From assembly GCA_035286745.1 (NCBI GenBank), contig DATECU010000155.1, forward strand, positions 1 through 21,954: a DNA stretch of 21,954 nucleotides, given 5' to 3'. The position numbers were made by a program, and so were the translations under genes. The stretch is from DATECU01 sp035286745. Lineage in GTDB: Bacteria; Acidobacteriota; Vicinamibacteria; Fen-336. The notes below the pieces were generated by a model. The model saw only the letters and a program-made list of their open reading frames with translations. It was not told where the DNA came from and did no database searches. Shown here one piece after another: positions 1 to 7,904 of this stretch (position 1 is its first letter; each line of letters begins with the position of its first letter).

Positions 1-3000
1 GCCCGGGTTGGTGGTGCCGTCCGCGGTCTTCCAGGCCGAACCGCCGTTGCCGCCGATGGCCTGGACGCTGAGGCCGCCCATGGTGCCGCTGGTCACCGTC
101 AGCACCACGCTGCCGCCCGCGCCCCCGCCGCCCCCGCCGTCGTTCTTGGTCTCGTCGTAGGCGTCAGCGCCGTTGGCCGTCACTAAGGCTCCGGCGGTGA
201 TCGCGAAGGAGGCGGCCCGCAGCAGCATGAGTCCGCCACCGGCCGCACCGCTGGAAGCCTGGCCCTCGTCGGCCGCGGTGGCCCCGTTGCTGCCGCAGTT
301 GTCGTTGTTGCGAGTGCCGGCGCCGCCGCCGCCGCCAAGGACGAGCTGGCTGAACGACGGCGTTACCGCTGCCCCCCGCCCGCCCCGGTCGAGGTTGCTA
401 AACCAACTGCGCCCCCCGGTGCCTCCGGCGCCGCCGTTGCTTCCTCCCCCGCCGCCGGAGTTCTGGTCGTTGGAGGCCGGATTGGGGTCGGTGGAGCCGC
501 CGCCTGCATTGCCGGGCGCCCCACGGGCCATGGAGCCGTTGGGGTATCCGTCGTTAGGTTGGTTGGTGTTGACGATGTTGGGATACGTGCCGCTGCCGCA
601 AGTGTGGACCCCCGAGGGGTTGTACACCCACAGCGGCGTGCCGGCGTTGCCCTCTCCCTTGCCGCCGTGGGTGTCACAAGGGTCGGCCGAGCCCGTACCC
701 GTCGGACCCCGCCAGTCCTGGCCGTTGGGGGTGACCGCGGGCACGCTGCAGGTGCCTCCCTCGCCCGCGAGCTGACGCCCGGCCGCGCCCCGGAACCCGA
801 GGCCGTCGACGGTGGCGATCAGGCCGGCGCCCATCGTCAGCGTTCCCGCCACGTCGAGGGCCAGGACGCCGCCGGTCCCCCGACCGCTGGCGTCGGTCGT
901 CCAAGCGGCTGCGGTGACGGGGGTTGCCGAGCTCAGGGTCGCCGACGTGAACTCCAGCCCCCGCACGACTTGGAAACGCGACTGTCCTTTGGCGGCGGTC
1001 GCGTTGGTGTCCGTGTAGCCGTTGACCAAGCCGTTCCCGGCGCCGACGCCCTGCAGGTTGAGGGTTCCGCCGAGCAGGGGAACCGCGTTGGTGGCTCGTA
1101 CGAACTCGTACTTGCCGGCGTTGACGGTGCCCGGGATGGCGCCCGCTCCCGGCCCCGTCCCGTTGATGAGGTTCTGGCAAGCGACCCCAGCCCCATAGCA
1201 GTCGGTGTTGGTCGAGTTGATCTGGGCATCCTGCATCTGGATGACCAGCAGGAGATCCCCGATCCCGACGGGCGTGGTCGCGCCTCGGGCCGCCCCCAGC
1301 GTGATCGACGTGCCCCCAGGCGCCACGCTGGCGGTGCCGGGGTAGTAGGTGTTGATCACGCCGCTCAGCGTGCCGCCGGGACCGATCGAGCCCGGGACAC
1401 TGCACAGGGGAGCAGTCCCGCCGCTGACGGCGGTGGTCGCGGTCGCGGTGTCGTTGACCGGGTTGGGGTCGTAGGCGGTGGCGGTGTCCAGGGCCACGGT
1501 GGCGGTGTTGCTCTTGGTGCCCGCGCTGCCGACCGTCGCGACCATGGTGATGGTGGCGACCGCGCCATTGGCCATCGAGCCCAGGTTGCAGGTCACGATC
1601 AGCGTGCCGCTGCACGTCCCCAGCGTGGAGTTGGCCGAGACCAGCGTCATGCCGGCCGGGACCGGATCGGTGACGGTGACGCCGGGGGCGGTATCGGGGC
1701 CGTTGTTGACGACGACCACCGTGTAGGTCACGTTTGCGCCTATCGCGACGCTTGCGGGGTTCCCCGACTTGCTGATCGCCAGGTCGGCGGTCGCGATCTG
1801 GGCGACCGTGGTGAGCAAGGTGGAGCTGTTGTCGGCCAGGTTGGGGTCCGGCTCACTGCCGGCGACGGTCGCCGTGTTGCTGAGGACGCCGAGCACCATC
1901 ACCTGGACGGTGATGGTGACGGTGGCGCCGGCACCGCTCGCGATCGAGCCCAGAGTGCAGACGACGGTGGTGGTACCCGAGCAGGATCCCTGGCTGGGGA
2001 TAGCGGACCAGAACACGGTTCCCGCGGGCAGGACATCCGTCACCGTCACGTTCATGGCAGGCGAGGGGCCGCCGTTGCTGGCGGTGAGCGTGTAGCTCAC
2101 GGCGTCGCCGAGGTAGGCGAGCGCCGGCCCCGACTTCACGATCGCCAAGTCGGTGAGCGGTGTGACGGTGGTGGTCTCGGTCGCCGAGTTGTTGGCCGAG
2201 TTGGGGTCGGTCTCGGTCGCGGCGACCGTGGCCGTGTTGCTGTGGGTGCCGGTGACCGCCCCCGTCACCACGATGCTGACGGTTGCGCTGCCCCCGCTGG
2301 CGATCGTGCCCAGATCGCAAGTGACCGTCGAGGTTCCGCTGCACGACCCCTGGCTGGGGGTGGCCGAGACATAACCCATGCCGGCGGGAAGCGGGTCGGT
2401 CATCGCGACGTTGGTTGCGCCGCCAGGACCGTTGTTGGTGACGGTGATGGTGTAGGTGGTGTTCTGGCTCACCGCGATGGGGTCGACCGAGTCCGTCTTG
2501 GTGATGGCGAGGTCGGCCGGCGCCGGCTTCACGGCCACGCCGATCTGCGCCCAGTCGGAGTTGCCGCTGAAGGTCTCGCTCATCGTCGTGGCGGCGGCAG
2601 TTGCGGGTTCCGTGCTGCCGAACCCGGTGACGTCGGTGCCGGAGTTGTTGTTGGTGGAGTTCAGGTTCCACCGCTGGGTTTGCCCTGATCCGCCGGGCAG
2701 GCTGACGGTTCGGTTGCCGCCAACGGCGACGGTGTCGATCACAGCGTCTCCCGCCAGCGATGCCACGTTCAACGTGGAACCGGCCTGGTTCACCCCGGTG
2801 GCGGTTGCCACGGCGCCGAACGGTGCCGCGGTGTCCACTTCGCTGAAGCTGATGGCTCCGACCACGACGCCGGTGTTGGTTGCCGTCAGGCCGTTGATGG
2901 TCGTGATCACCGGGAATGCCCCCGCGGCGGGGTTCACGAGGTACCAGAGTTCCACCCGTCGATCGTTGTTGGTCGGCTCAGTGGCCTGGCCCAACTGGGT

Positions 3001-3291
3001 AAGCGGAAGCCCGCCAAAAGTGACACCGCCCACGACGGCGGCCGGGGAGTTGTTGCGGTTGATGGACACCCCGACCACCAGCAGTCGGTTGGCCCCGGCT
3101 GGAGTCAGCGCGGGTGTCGTCACCACGTTGGTCGTCCCCGGCGTCACGTTGGTGCAGCGCCGGCCGGCGGAAACCGGCGCACCGATCGCTATCGTCGCCT
3201 GCGCGGGCGGGGCCACCAGGGAGGTGAAGCCGGCCAGGCCCAGGACAGCCAGCAGGCTGCCGAACCGCGGTGCTTGGCTGCGACTCGCCAT
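1..3291 (-). CDS. Secreted DUF11-repeat / glycine-rich surface protein (3' end outside window)
   Basis: The reading frame is open from the start to the window edge, so about 1,097 residues are visible and the C-terminus is missing. The N-terminus is a Sec signal peptide: Arg residues, the hydrophobic run GSLLAVLGLAGFTSLV, then a likely cut after PPAQA. Residues about 30-250 form a beta-rich module. Three DUF11 (TIGR01451-type) repeats follow at about 255-375, 379-495 and 495-620, each with the pattern DLAIxK, YTxxVxNNGP, VTDxLPAG, SxGxCSG, SNTATV. From about 850 onward the chain is glycine-rich (GGGGG tracts alternating with Asn/Thr/Ser). DUF11 repeats are known from cell-surface proteins; the exact role here is unknown. 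ATG 3291 has AGGG five bases upstream; an in-frame ATG at 3303 overlaps the preceding stop as ATGA, so the gene is probably translationally coupled to the S26 peptidase gene. Confidence 0.88.
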   Translation of the reverse strand, partial: MASRSQAPRFGSLLAVLGLAGFTSLVAPPAQATIAIGAPVSAGRRCTNVTPGTTNVVTTPALTPAGANRLLVVGVSINRNNSPAAVVGGVTFGGLPLTQLGQATEPTNNDRRVELWYLVNPAAGAFPVITTINGLTATNTGVVVGAISFSEVDTAAPFGAVATATGVNQAGSTLNVASLAGDAVIDTVAVGGNRTVSLPGGSGQTQRWNLNSTNNNSGTDVTGFGSTEPATAAATTMSETFSGNSDWAQIGVAVKPAPADLAITKTDSVDPIAVSQNTTYTITVTNNGPGGATNVAMTDPLPAGMGYVSATPSQGSCSGTSTVTCDLGTIASGGSATVSIVVTGAVTGTHSNTATVAATETDPNSANNSATETTTVTPLTDLAIVKSGPALAYLGDAVSYTLTASNGGPSPAMNVTVTDVLPAGTVFWSAIPSQGSCSGTTTVVCTLGSIASGAGATVTITVQVMVLGVLSNTATVAGSEPDPNLADNSSTLLTTVAQIATADLAISKSGNPASVAIGANVTYTVVVVNNGPDTAPGVTVTDPVPAGMTLVSANSTLGTCSGTLIVTCNLGSMANGAVATITMVATVGSAGTKSNTATVALDTATAYDPNPVNDTATATTAVSGGTAPLCSVPGSIGPGGTLSGVINTYYPGTASVAPGGTSITLGAARGATTPVGIGDLLLVIQMQDAQINSTNTDCYGAGVACQNLINGTGPGAGAIPGTVNAGKYEFVRATNAVPLLGGTLNLQGVGAGNGLVNGYTDTNATAAKGQSRFQVVRGLEFTSATLSSATPVTAAAWTTDASGRGTGGVLALDVAGTLTMGAGLIATVDGLGFRGAAGRQLAGEGGTCSVPAVTPNGQDWRGPTGTGSADPCDTHGGKGEGNAGTPLWVYNPSGVHTCGSGTYPNIVNTNQPNDGYPNGSMARGAPGNAGGGSTDPNPASNDQNSGGGGGSNGGAGGTGGRSWFSNLDRGGRGAAVTPSFSQLVLGGGGGAGTRNNDNCGSNGATAADEGQASSGAAGGGLMLLRAASFAITAGALVTANGADAYDETKNDGGGGGGAGGSVVLTVTSGTMGGLSVQAIGGNGGSAWKTADGTTNPG

Positions 3292-3299
3292 CCCATCCC

Positions 3300-3950
3300 T
3301 CATATCAGCCCCCGGCTCAGCGTCTCCGCCTGCCACTCGCCCAGGTGGTCGGCCGTTGCGACACGGTCGAGTGCACCTAGGACCGGGTGTGGGATTGCAA
3401 GTGCCGTTCCTGGAGGGGGTCCGAAGTCGACTTCGTTGGGGATCAGCGGTTTACGGCCGGAGCGGCTGGCGTCGCGCCGGAAACCGGACTTGCCCGCATC
3501 GGCCATCGGTAACAAGCCGGCGCTCTGCCGGCCTTTCCTGGCCCGGAGGCGCCGGGCGGCCCACCGCCGCAGCCAGTCCGCTGCTGCCACCTGGCGTGCA
3601 AACCACCGCCTCACCCGGACCGGGCGACCGTCCCGCTCGACGGACTCCACCCGCCCGAGGACCTGGCCCACCGGGACTTCCTCCAGCGGCGATCCGGGCG
3701 CGTCCCCGCGGGTGAGGAAGATCGCCCGATCTCGCTTCGGGCATTCGACCACCCGGTGCGCCGTGGGCCCCCGCGCGCTGTCGTAGAGCAGCACATCGCC
3801 TCGCCGAACCTGGCGATGTCGAATCGGGGCGAAGGTGACCAAGTCCCCGTCTCGGATCGCCGGCCCCATACTCGGCCCTCTCGCCCGAAAACGCACGCGC
3901 TGCCCGTCCCGGAGGAGGTCGGTACAAAGGACCGGGAGGATCGAGGTCAC
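3300..3950 (-). CDS. S26-family (signal-peptidase-like) Ser/His peptidase, candidate RiPP leader peptidase
   Basis: Protein of 216 residues from a GTG start that overlaps the stop of the HPrK-like gene (GTGA). Residues 24-28 read RGPSM, with Ser27 as the predicted nucleophile; RGDVLLY (50-56) and AHRVVE (64-69) follow, with His65 in the place of the bacterial general-base lysine, and TRGDAPGSP (80-88) is the usual later box. This Ser/His arrangement is that of the ER/archaeal/SipW-type branch of S26 rather than LepB. No transmembrane segment is evident, unlike classical signal peptidases. Residues about 140-216 form a basic, Pro-rich tail that I do not recognise. S26-like peptidases occur in RiPP loci with PqqD and HPrK-like proteins, so leader removal is the inferred role. 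The stop overlaps a possible start of the DUF11 gene; processing of that protein is an alternative. Confidence 0.75.
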   Translation of the reverse strand: MTSILPVLCTDLLRDGQRVRFRARGPSMGPAIRDGDLVTFAPIRHRQVRRGDVLLYDSARGPTAHRVVECPKRDRAIFLTRGDAPGSPLEEVPVGQVLGRVESVERDGRPVRVRRWFARQVAAADWLRRWAARRLRARKGRQSAGLLPMADAGKSGFRRDASRSGRKPLIPNEVDFGPPPGTALAIPHPVLGALDRVATADHLGEWQAETLSRGLI

Positions 3951-4897
3951 GACTTTTTGCCCTGGGGAACGCTGTCGAGGACGAATCGCACGGCTTCCTC
4001 CTCGGGGACGAACGGGAAGCGGAGGCAAGGGACCTCGCGGACCAGGTTGTCGAGCAGTTGGAGCGAGGCGGCCATGAGGTCGGCATCGTGGAAGGGGACG
4101 AAGCTGCGCGCCAGCAAGCCGGAGACGGCCTCGGCCGGCTCGAGCTTCCTGAAGCCGTTGCGCTCTCCCCTCTCGAGGAGCAGGACGGCCGAAAGCGGCG
4201 CCCGGGCGCTGGCGGCGAGCTCGGCCTCCCCGTGCCAGGGCGTGCCGTACATCCACCACGTGCCTTCGGTCCCGCAGCGGACGATGATCCGGTCGTCGCT
4301 CAGGATGCTCGCGCCTGGCAGGCCCTCCCAAAGCCTGGCGGTCGTGGTCTTGCCGTCGCCGGACTGCCCTGCGAAGAGATACCCCTGCCCGGAGGCAGCC
4401 ACCCCGCACGCGTGCAGCTCGATGCCGCCCCGGGCGGCAAGCAGTCGGAGGAAGAGCAGCTCGTCGAGGGGGAACTCGAGGGCGTCGACGGGGGTGTCCA
4501 GCGGAAAGGCGTCAGGGTTCAGGAACACCTCGCCGTTCGCGAGGTCGGGATCGAGACGGGCCTCCTTGTAGGGGGCGGGCCCGAAGCTGCGATCGAAGAA
4601 GCGGTAGGCGTGGCGGCCCCGGCTCCCGTAGAGCCGCCAGGCGCCGCCCGAATCGAAGAGGAGCTGGTCGTCCGCTTCGGGATCGAGCCGACCCCACCGC
4701 ACCCGGAGGCCCAAGTCGGGCCTCTCGTCGTCGGCGAGGAAGAGCCGAGAAGTCCTCGGTATCTCCAGGCGCAGCGACGGGGAAACCGACTCGACCGCCA
4801 CCGTCAGGTCGCCGACCCGCAGCGCATACCGCTCGACCGTGCGCAGGTCGGCCGAGGCTTTGGTCCGGGGCGCCTGGGCCTCGGAGGAGAGGGGCAC
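3947..4897 (-). CDS. HPr kinase/phosphorylase-like P-loop protein, candidate peptide kinase
   Basis: Protein of 316 residues if it starts at the GTG seven bases after the precursor stop; the open frame extends further upstream, but that part overlaps the precursor. The C-terminal half carries HPrK features: ELHACGV (160-166), a Walker A loop GQSGDGKTT (177-185), SDD (200-202) and GTPWHGE (218-224). The N-terminal half (about 20-150) is a beta-rich domain typical of the stand-alone HPrK-like proteins of peptide clusters, not of HPrK from sugar regulation. HPrK homologues in lasso-peptide clusters such as paeninodin phosphorylate the C-terminal serine of the precursor; the adjacent precursor here ends in Ser, so the same job is inferred. 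GTGA overlap links it to the S26 peptidase gene. A nucleotide-binding role other than kinase is possible. Confidence 0.8.
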   Translation of the reverse strand: MPLSSEAQAPRTKASADLRTVERYALRVGDLTVAVESVSPSLRLEIPRTSRLFLADDERPDLGLRVRWGRLDPEADDQLLFDSGGAWRLYGSRGRHAYRFFDRSFGPAPYKEARLDPDLANGEVFLNPDAFPLDTPVDALEFPLDELLFLRLLAARGGIELHACGVAASGQGYLFAGQSGDGKTTTARLWEGLPGASILSDDRIIVRCGTEGTWWMYGTPWHGEAELAASARAPLSAVLLLERGERNGFRKLEPAEAVSGLLARSFVPFHDADLMAASLQLLDNLVREVPCLRFPFVPEEEAVRFVLDSVPQGKKS

Positions 4898-4904
4898 GAT
4901 GCGC

Positions 4905-5090
4905 TCAGGAGCCCTGCGTCGAGCAGACCGCGGGCCTGCATTTGCTGCCGCGCGGCCCGGCAACGTTGTCGTTCTTGCAGAAGCCCAGCACCGCTTCCTC
5001 GGCACGCAGCGGGACCTTCTCCACCGACGGCGCCAGGTAGGGCTTCTTCTGGCGTTTCCCCGCGTCCGCGATCGGTCCTTTGTGATCCAT
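4905..5090 (-). CDS. RiPP precursor peptide (61 residues, three core cysteines)
   Basis: A small ORF between the radical SAM gene and the kinase gene. ATG 5090 is preceded by GGAGG at good spacing; an upstream ATG at 5111 (TAATG junction, 68 residues) lacks a ribosome binding site. The leader contains KKPYLAPSVEKV (15-26). This fits the YxxP recognition motif that PqqD-type recognition domains bind in lasso-peptide leaders. EEAVLGFC (31-38) then leads into the core, with Cys38, Cys51 and Cys56 and the Gly/Pro/Asn-rich segment NDNVAGPRG between the first two. The last residues are STQGS, so the peptide ends in serine. The number of cysteines suits thioether formation by the SPASM enzyme next door, but the linkage cannot be read from sequence. 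No transporter is visible nearby. Confidence 0.75.
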   Translation of the reverse strand: MDHKGPIADAGKRQKKPYLAPSVEKVPLRAEEAVLGFCKNDNVAGPRGSKCRPAVCSTQGS

Positions 5091-5110
5091 GTGTCCTCCG
5101 GCTCCCTTCA

Positions 5111-6397
5111 TTATGCGCCGCCAGACCCGAGAGCGCTCGAGCCTCCGTCAGGCGTGCGGGTCATGCCCTCGACCAGGACCGGCAGGAACACTCGGCCGCG
5201 CCCCCGGCCGCCGTTGGCGGGGCGCCCCCGGAGGGTCTCTGCCGACCGCCGCAGCTCCTCGTTCCACGCGCCCCCGCGGCAGCACTCGCAGGCTCCGTGC
5301 GGCGGGATGGGCCAGCCGAAGGTCAAGGCGCGGAGATGAGCCACCCGACACAGGAAATCGACCGGCGTCTCGGGGTCGCCCTTCTCCAGCTCGGCATTGG
5401 CCGGGCACATCCCGCAGACGCTCTTCAACTGGCAGGCCGTGCACTTGGTCACTCGCGTGATCTTCTTCCGGCGCTCCTTCCCCAGGAACTGGCTCCAACC
5501 GTCCGCCAGCGTCCCTTGCCTCAAGTCGAAGGTCTCCCGGTGCGAGAGGAGGCAGAGGCTCATCTTCCCCAGGGGGTCGATCGCGAAGGAGCTGATGCCC
5601 CCGCCGCAGTGGTAGGCCTCGTCCTCACGCCCCACCGCTTGCTGGGGGCGGATGTACTCACACGAGAACTCCTGCCACTCCTTCATGCGCCCGGGGTCGA
5701 GGAGGTCGAGCTCGACGATCTCCTCCGGGCTGAGCCGCAGCGGGAGGGGGCTCTGGGAGCAGTCGATGCGCGGCGTCATCATGGCGTCGAACTTGAAGGG
5801 CAGTCCCAGCTCTTCCTCGACGAACCGCTTCATGTCCCAGATCTCGTGGCGGTTGAGGGTCACCGCGACGGTCTTGACCGCGAGCGGGAGACCCCGCTCG
5901 GTGAGCCGCCTGATGCCGGCGAGGCAGCGGTCGTAGGAGCCGGGCACCCGCGTCAGTCGCTCGTAGGTCTCTCGGGTCCGCCCGTACAGCGTGATCTCGA
6001 TGGCGAAGGGGCGCCATTCGACCAGCGTGTCCACGATCCGGGGCGTGATCTGGGTGCCGTTGGTGAAGAGTGTGATCAGGAAGCCCTTGCGCTTGGCGTA
6101 GAGGTAGATGTCGAGGAAGTCCCGGCGGGCGAAGATCTCGCCGCCGGTGTAGAGAAGCCACAGGCAGCCGGCGTCGCAGAGCTGGTCGAGCAGCCGGTAG
6201 TGCTCCTCGGTCGTCAGCTCCTGCTGTCGCGCCTGGGGATCGGCCATCGGGAGGTTGTTGTAGCAGTGGCTGCAAGCGAGCGGGCAGCGCCGCGTCACCT
6301 CGATCGAGACGTCGATCGGGATCCGCGCCCCAGGGACCCGGGCGTGCAGCCGGCGGCTGAACTCCGTGTAGGTGAGCGCGATCGCCTCGGCGCTCAT
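5111..6397 (-). CDS. Radical SAM/SPASM peptide-modifying enzyme
   Basis: Protein of 428 residues. The radical SAM cluster motif CPLACSHC lies at 38-45 (CX3CX2C), followed by YTGGEIF (83-89) as the GGE motif. The SPASM region has Cys264, Gly277, Cys282, then Cys319, Cys322, Cys328, Cys331 and Cys350, close to the canonical seven-cysteine layout that holds two auxiliary [4Fe-4S] clusters. Enzymes of this class install thioether or C-C links in RiPP precursors. After the SPASM domain comes a tail of almost 80 residues with three more cysteines (HGACECC, 368-373) and a Gly/Arg-rich stretch. The ATG overlaps the PqqD stop as TGATG, so the two are coupled. An N-terminal recognition domain is not obvious; the separate PqqD protein probably presents the precursor. 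Confidence 0.93.
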   Translation of the reverse strand: MSAEAIALTYTEFSRRLHARVPGARIPIDVSIEVTRRCPLACSHCYNNLPMADPQARQQELTTEEHYRLLDQLCDAGCLWLLYTGGEIFARRDFLDIYLYAKRKGFLITLFTNGTQITPRIVDTLVEWRPFAIEITLYGRTRETYERLTRVPGSYDRCLAGIRRLTERGLPLAVKTVAVTLNRHEIWDMKRFVEEELGLPFKFDAMMTPRIDCSQSPLPLRLSPEEIVELDLLDPGRMKEWQEFSCEYIRPQQAVGREDEAYHCGGGISSFAIDPLGKMSLCLLSHRETFDLRQGTLADGWSQFLGKERRKKITRVTKCTACQLKSVCGMCPANAELEKGDPETPVDFLCRVAHLRALTFGWPIPPHGACECCRGGAWNEELRRSAETLRGRPANGGRGRGRVFLPVLVEGMTRTPDGGSSALGSGGA

Positions 6398-6684
6398 CAG
6401 GCGACCTGCCCTTCGACTACCCCGGTCCCCAGCAGCGCGCGCAGGAAACGGTCCACGTCTTGGCGGGCGACCTCGGGGTCGACCTCGAACTCGTCCGCGA
6501 TGGCCGCCGCGATCTCCGCCGGAGCCAGGCCTTCATCGAGCCGGCTCCAGATCGTGGCCCCGACCTCGTTGAGGACGTAGACGAAGTCCAGCTCGGCGGC
6601 CTGGGCGCGGATCGGCACCACGATGGTCTCGCCCGCGATCTTGCGGGTGACATAGTCCCCGACTTTCCGCAAGCCTGCAGCCAT
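6397..6684 (-). CDS. PqqD-like RiPP recognition element protein
   Basis: Small protein of 95 residues with the winged-helix PqqD layout: an N-terminal beta hairpin (KIAGETIVVPI), the segment YVLNEVGATIWSRLDEG, and a helical second half (APAEIAAAIADEFEV, then ARQDVDRFLRALL). This family binds the leader of a RiPP precursor and delivers it to the modifying enzyme. The gene is directly coupled to the radical SAM gene and lies about 1.3 kb from the precursor, whose YxxP motif is the likely ligand. ATG 6684 is chosen; a TTG three codons upstream is in frame. No Shine-Dalgarno sequence is seen, but an extended -10 element ends 12 bases before the ATG. Confidence 0.88.
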   Translation of the reverse strand: MAAGLRKVGDYVTRKIAGETIVVPIRAQAAELDFVYVLNEVGATIWSRLDEGLAPAEIAAAIADEFEVDPEVARQDVDRFLRALLGTGVVEGQVA

Positions 6685-6696
6685 AGAGGTCAAATG

Positions 6697-6705
6697 ACTA
6701 TACCA
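6697..6705 (-). promoter_or_regulatory. Extended -10 promoter element (TGGTATAGT) for the pqqD-rSAM-precursor operon
   Basis: On the minus strand TGGTATAGT matches TGnTATAAT except for one base. The predicted transcript start would fall about six bases before the PqqD ATG, giving an almost leaderless mRNA. No good -35 hexamer is visible 17 bases further up, which is tolerated by extended -10 promoters. It lies in the 97-bp gap after the nucleotidyltransferase gene, so it may act in addition to read-through. Confidence 0.45.
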
Positions 6706-6780
6706 GCAGGCCGCCCGCAGGACACCCGGTCGGCCCGTCCCCGAAGAACGGGCATCGTCCGACCCCGCTCTGTCACTGAA

Positions 6781-7899
6781 TCAGACACGCGTCCCCTTTT
6801 CGGCCACACGGGCCGCCCCCCAAGTCCGGGCCGAGTTCAGGCCCCAGCGCCAGGCGAGGCCAAAGGCCCTGCCCACGATGCCTCCCCTTTGCACAAGCGA
6901 TGCCGCGGCTCCGGCCGGTCGAGGCGGGGCCAGGGTGGCACGGATCAAGGCGCCGCGCTGTCCCCGAGCCAGCTCCCAGCGAACCCGCCCCAGCGCCGGC
7001 GAGGAAGGGCACAGGAGCGAGAACGGATCTTGGAGGCGGGCGGCCAGCCAGCGGGCCAGCGCCGGGTGCGCCGCCGGGAGTTGCGCGCGGAGCGCCTCAG
7101 GGGTGGTCGACCCCACTACTACCGCCGCCGCGTCCAGGGCCACCCGGAGGGCCAGGGTGGCTTGCGCTCGGCCGGCAATCTCCAGCGCCAGCGAGGCGTC
7201 GAAGGAGGATCGAGCCAGGAGGGCCGGGAAGTCGAGGTAGTGCACCAGCGGAAGCACCAGACCGTGCTGGAAGGATGCGTGCAGCGCGCCCAGCACCAGC
7301 AGGTCCTCGGCTGCGGGCACGCGCAGCCCACTGTTCGTTAGGTGACTGCGTTGCCAGAGGCGGTCGCGGTCCAGGGGAAAAAGACCCGGGCAGGAGGTGA
7401 CGCTGTGGTGCAGCTCCAGCAGCTCGCCGGTCACCGGGTCGTGCAGGCCCACCGCGTGGTCGGCCGCTTCGCCGCGGGTGAAGCCGGCGTCTGTCAGCGC
7501 CCTAACCGCCGGGTCCCAGGCGTCGAGCAGGAGCAGATCGGCATCGCCCATGGGGCGCTCCCCCGGCCCGACGTACCCGCCCGCCAAGAGCGCCACCCCC
7601 TTGAGCGGGAGCCCCCGGAGGCCCTGCGCGCCCAGCAGGTGTTGGACGCGCAGAGCCAGAGACAGCAGTCGGGTGCCGTGCAGCAGGGCTGCCCGATGGG
7701 CGTCGCGCAGGCTAGCTCGCGCCGCCTGGGGCCACCAGGCGGCGTTTGGCGTGGCGGTCAGGCGCTCGTCCAGACAGCCCGCCAGGCCCAGGTCCCGGGC
7801 GGCCCGCGCCAGCTCGTCTGCGTCTGTCGCGCCCGCCGGCCGCGGCAATTCGCCGCTGACCAGCCACCGGCGCAACCGCTCCCGGGCCTCCGCCGCCAT
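6781..7899 (-). CDS. Nucleotidyltransferase-family protein (PF14907-like) of the RiPP locus
   Basis: Protein of 372 residues. LPLKGVALLAGGYV (97-110) followed by ERPMGDADLLLL (114-125) is the signature of the uncharacterised NTP_transf_5 group; Asp119 and Asp121 form the DxD metal-binding pair and Lys100 is conserved. The rest is Ala/Leu-rich and helical, as usual in this family. Related proteins occur in lasso and other RiPP clusters beside PqqD and HPrK-like genes, but their reaction is not known to me; nucleotidyl transfer to the peptide is one idea. It is the first gene of the locus, 97 bp upstream of PqqD, with its own TTGACA promoter and no leader. Confidence 0.8.
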   Translation of the reverse strand: MAAEARERLRRWLVSGELPRPAGATDADELARAARDLGLAGCLDERLTATPNAAWWPQAARASLRDAHRAALLHGTRLLSLALRVQHLLGAQGLRGLPLKGVALLAGGYVGPGERPMGDADLLLLDAWDPAVRALTDAGFTRGEAADHAVGLHDPVTGELLELHHSVTSCPGLFPLDRDRLWQRSHLTNSGLRVPAAEDLLVLGALHASFQHGLVLPLVHYLDFPALLARSSFDASLALEIAGRAQATLALRVALDAAAVVVGSTTPEALRAQLPAAHPALARWLAARLQDPFSLLCPSSPALGRVRWELARGQRGALIRATLAPPRPAGAAASLVQRGGIVGRAFGLAWRWGLNSARTWGAARVAEKGTRV

Positions 7900-7904
7900 G
7901 AATC

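Noticed and set aside
559..2688. A 709-codon open frame on the plus strand across the DUF11 region
   Set aside because: It is the antisense shadow of the GC-rich repeat protein: low-complexity Gly/Arg/Asp composition and no domain, while the minus strand encodes a signal peptide and three clear DUF11 repeats.
4898..5005. Longer N-terminus for the HPrK-like protein
   Set aside because: It would overlap the whole core of the precursor and adds an Arg/Ala-rich stretch with no family resemblance; GTG 4897 fits the gap after the precursor stop.
4905..5111. SCIFF-type (six Cys in forty-five) precursor
   Set aside because: Only three cysteines are in the core and their spacing does not match; the YxxP leader is also different.
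4058..6580. An 840-codon open frame on the plus strand opposite the RiPP genes
   Set aside because: It is antisense to the kinase, precursor, radical SAM and PqqD genes, all of which have recognisable motifs on the minus strand.
3300..7899. A canonical lasso-peptide cluster
   Set aside because: No asparagine-synthetase-like cyclase and no transglutaminase-like leader protease are present in the block, and the modifying enzyme is a SPASM protein.
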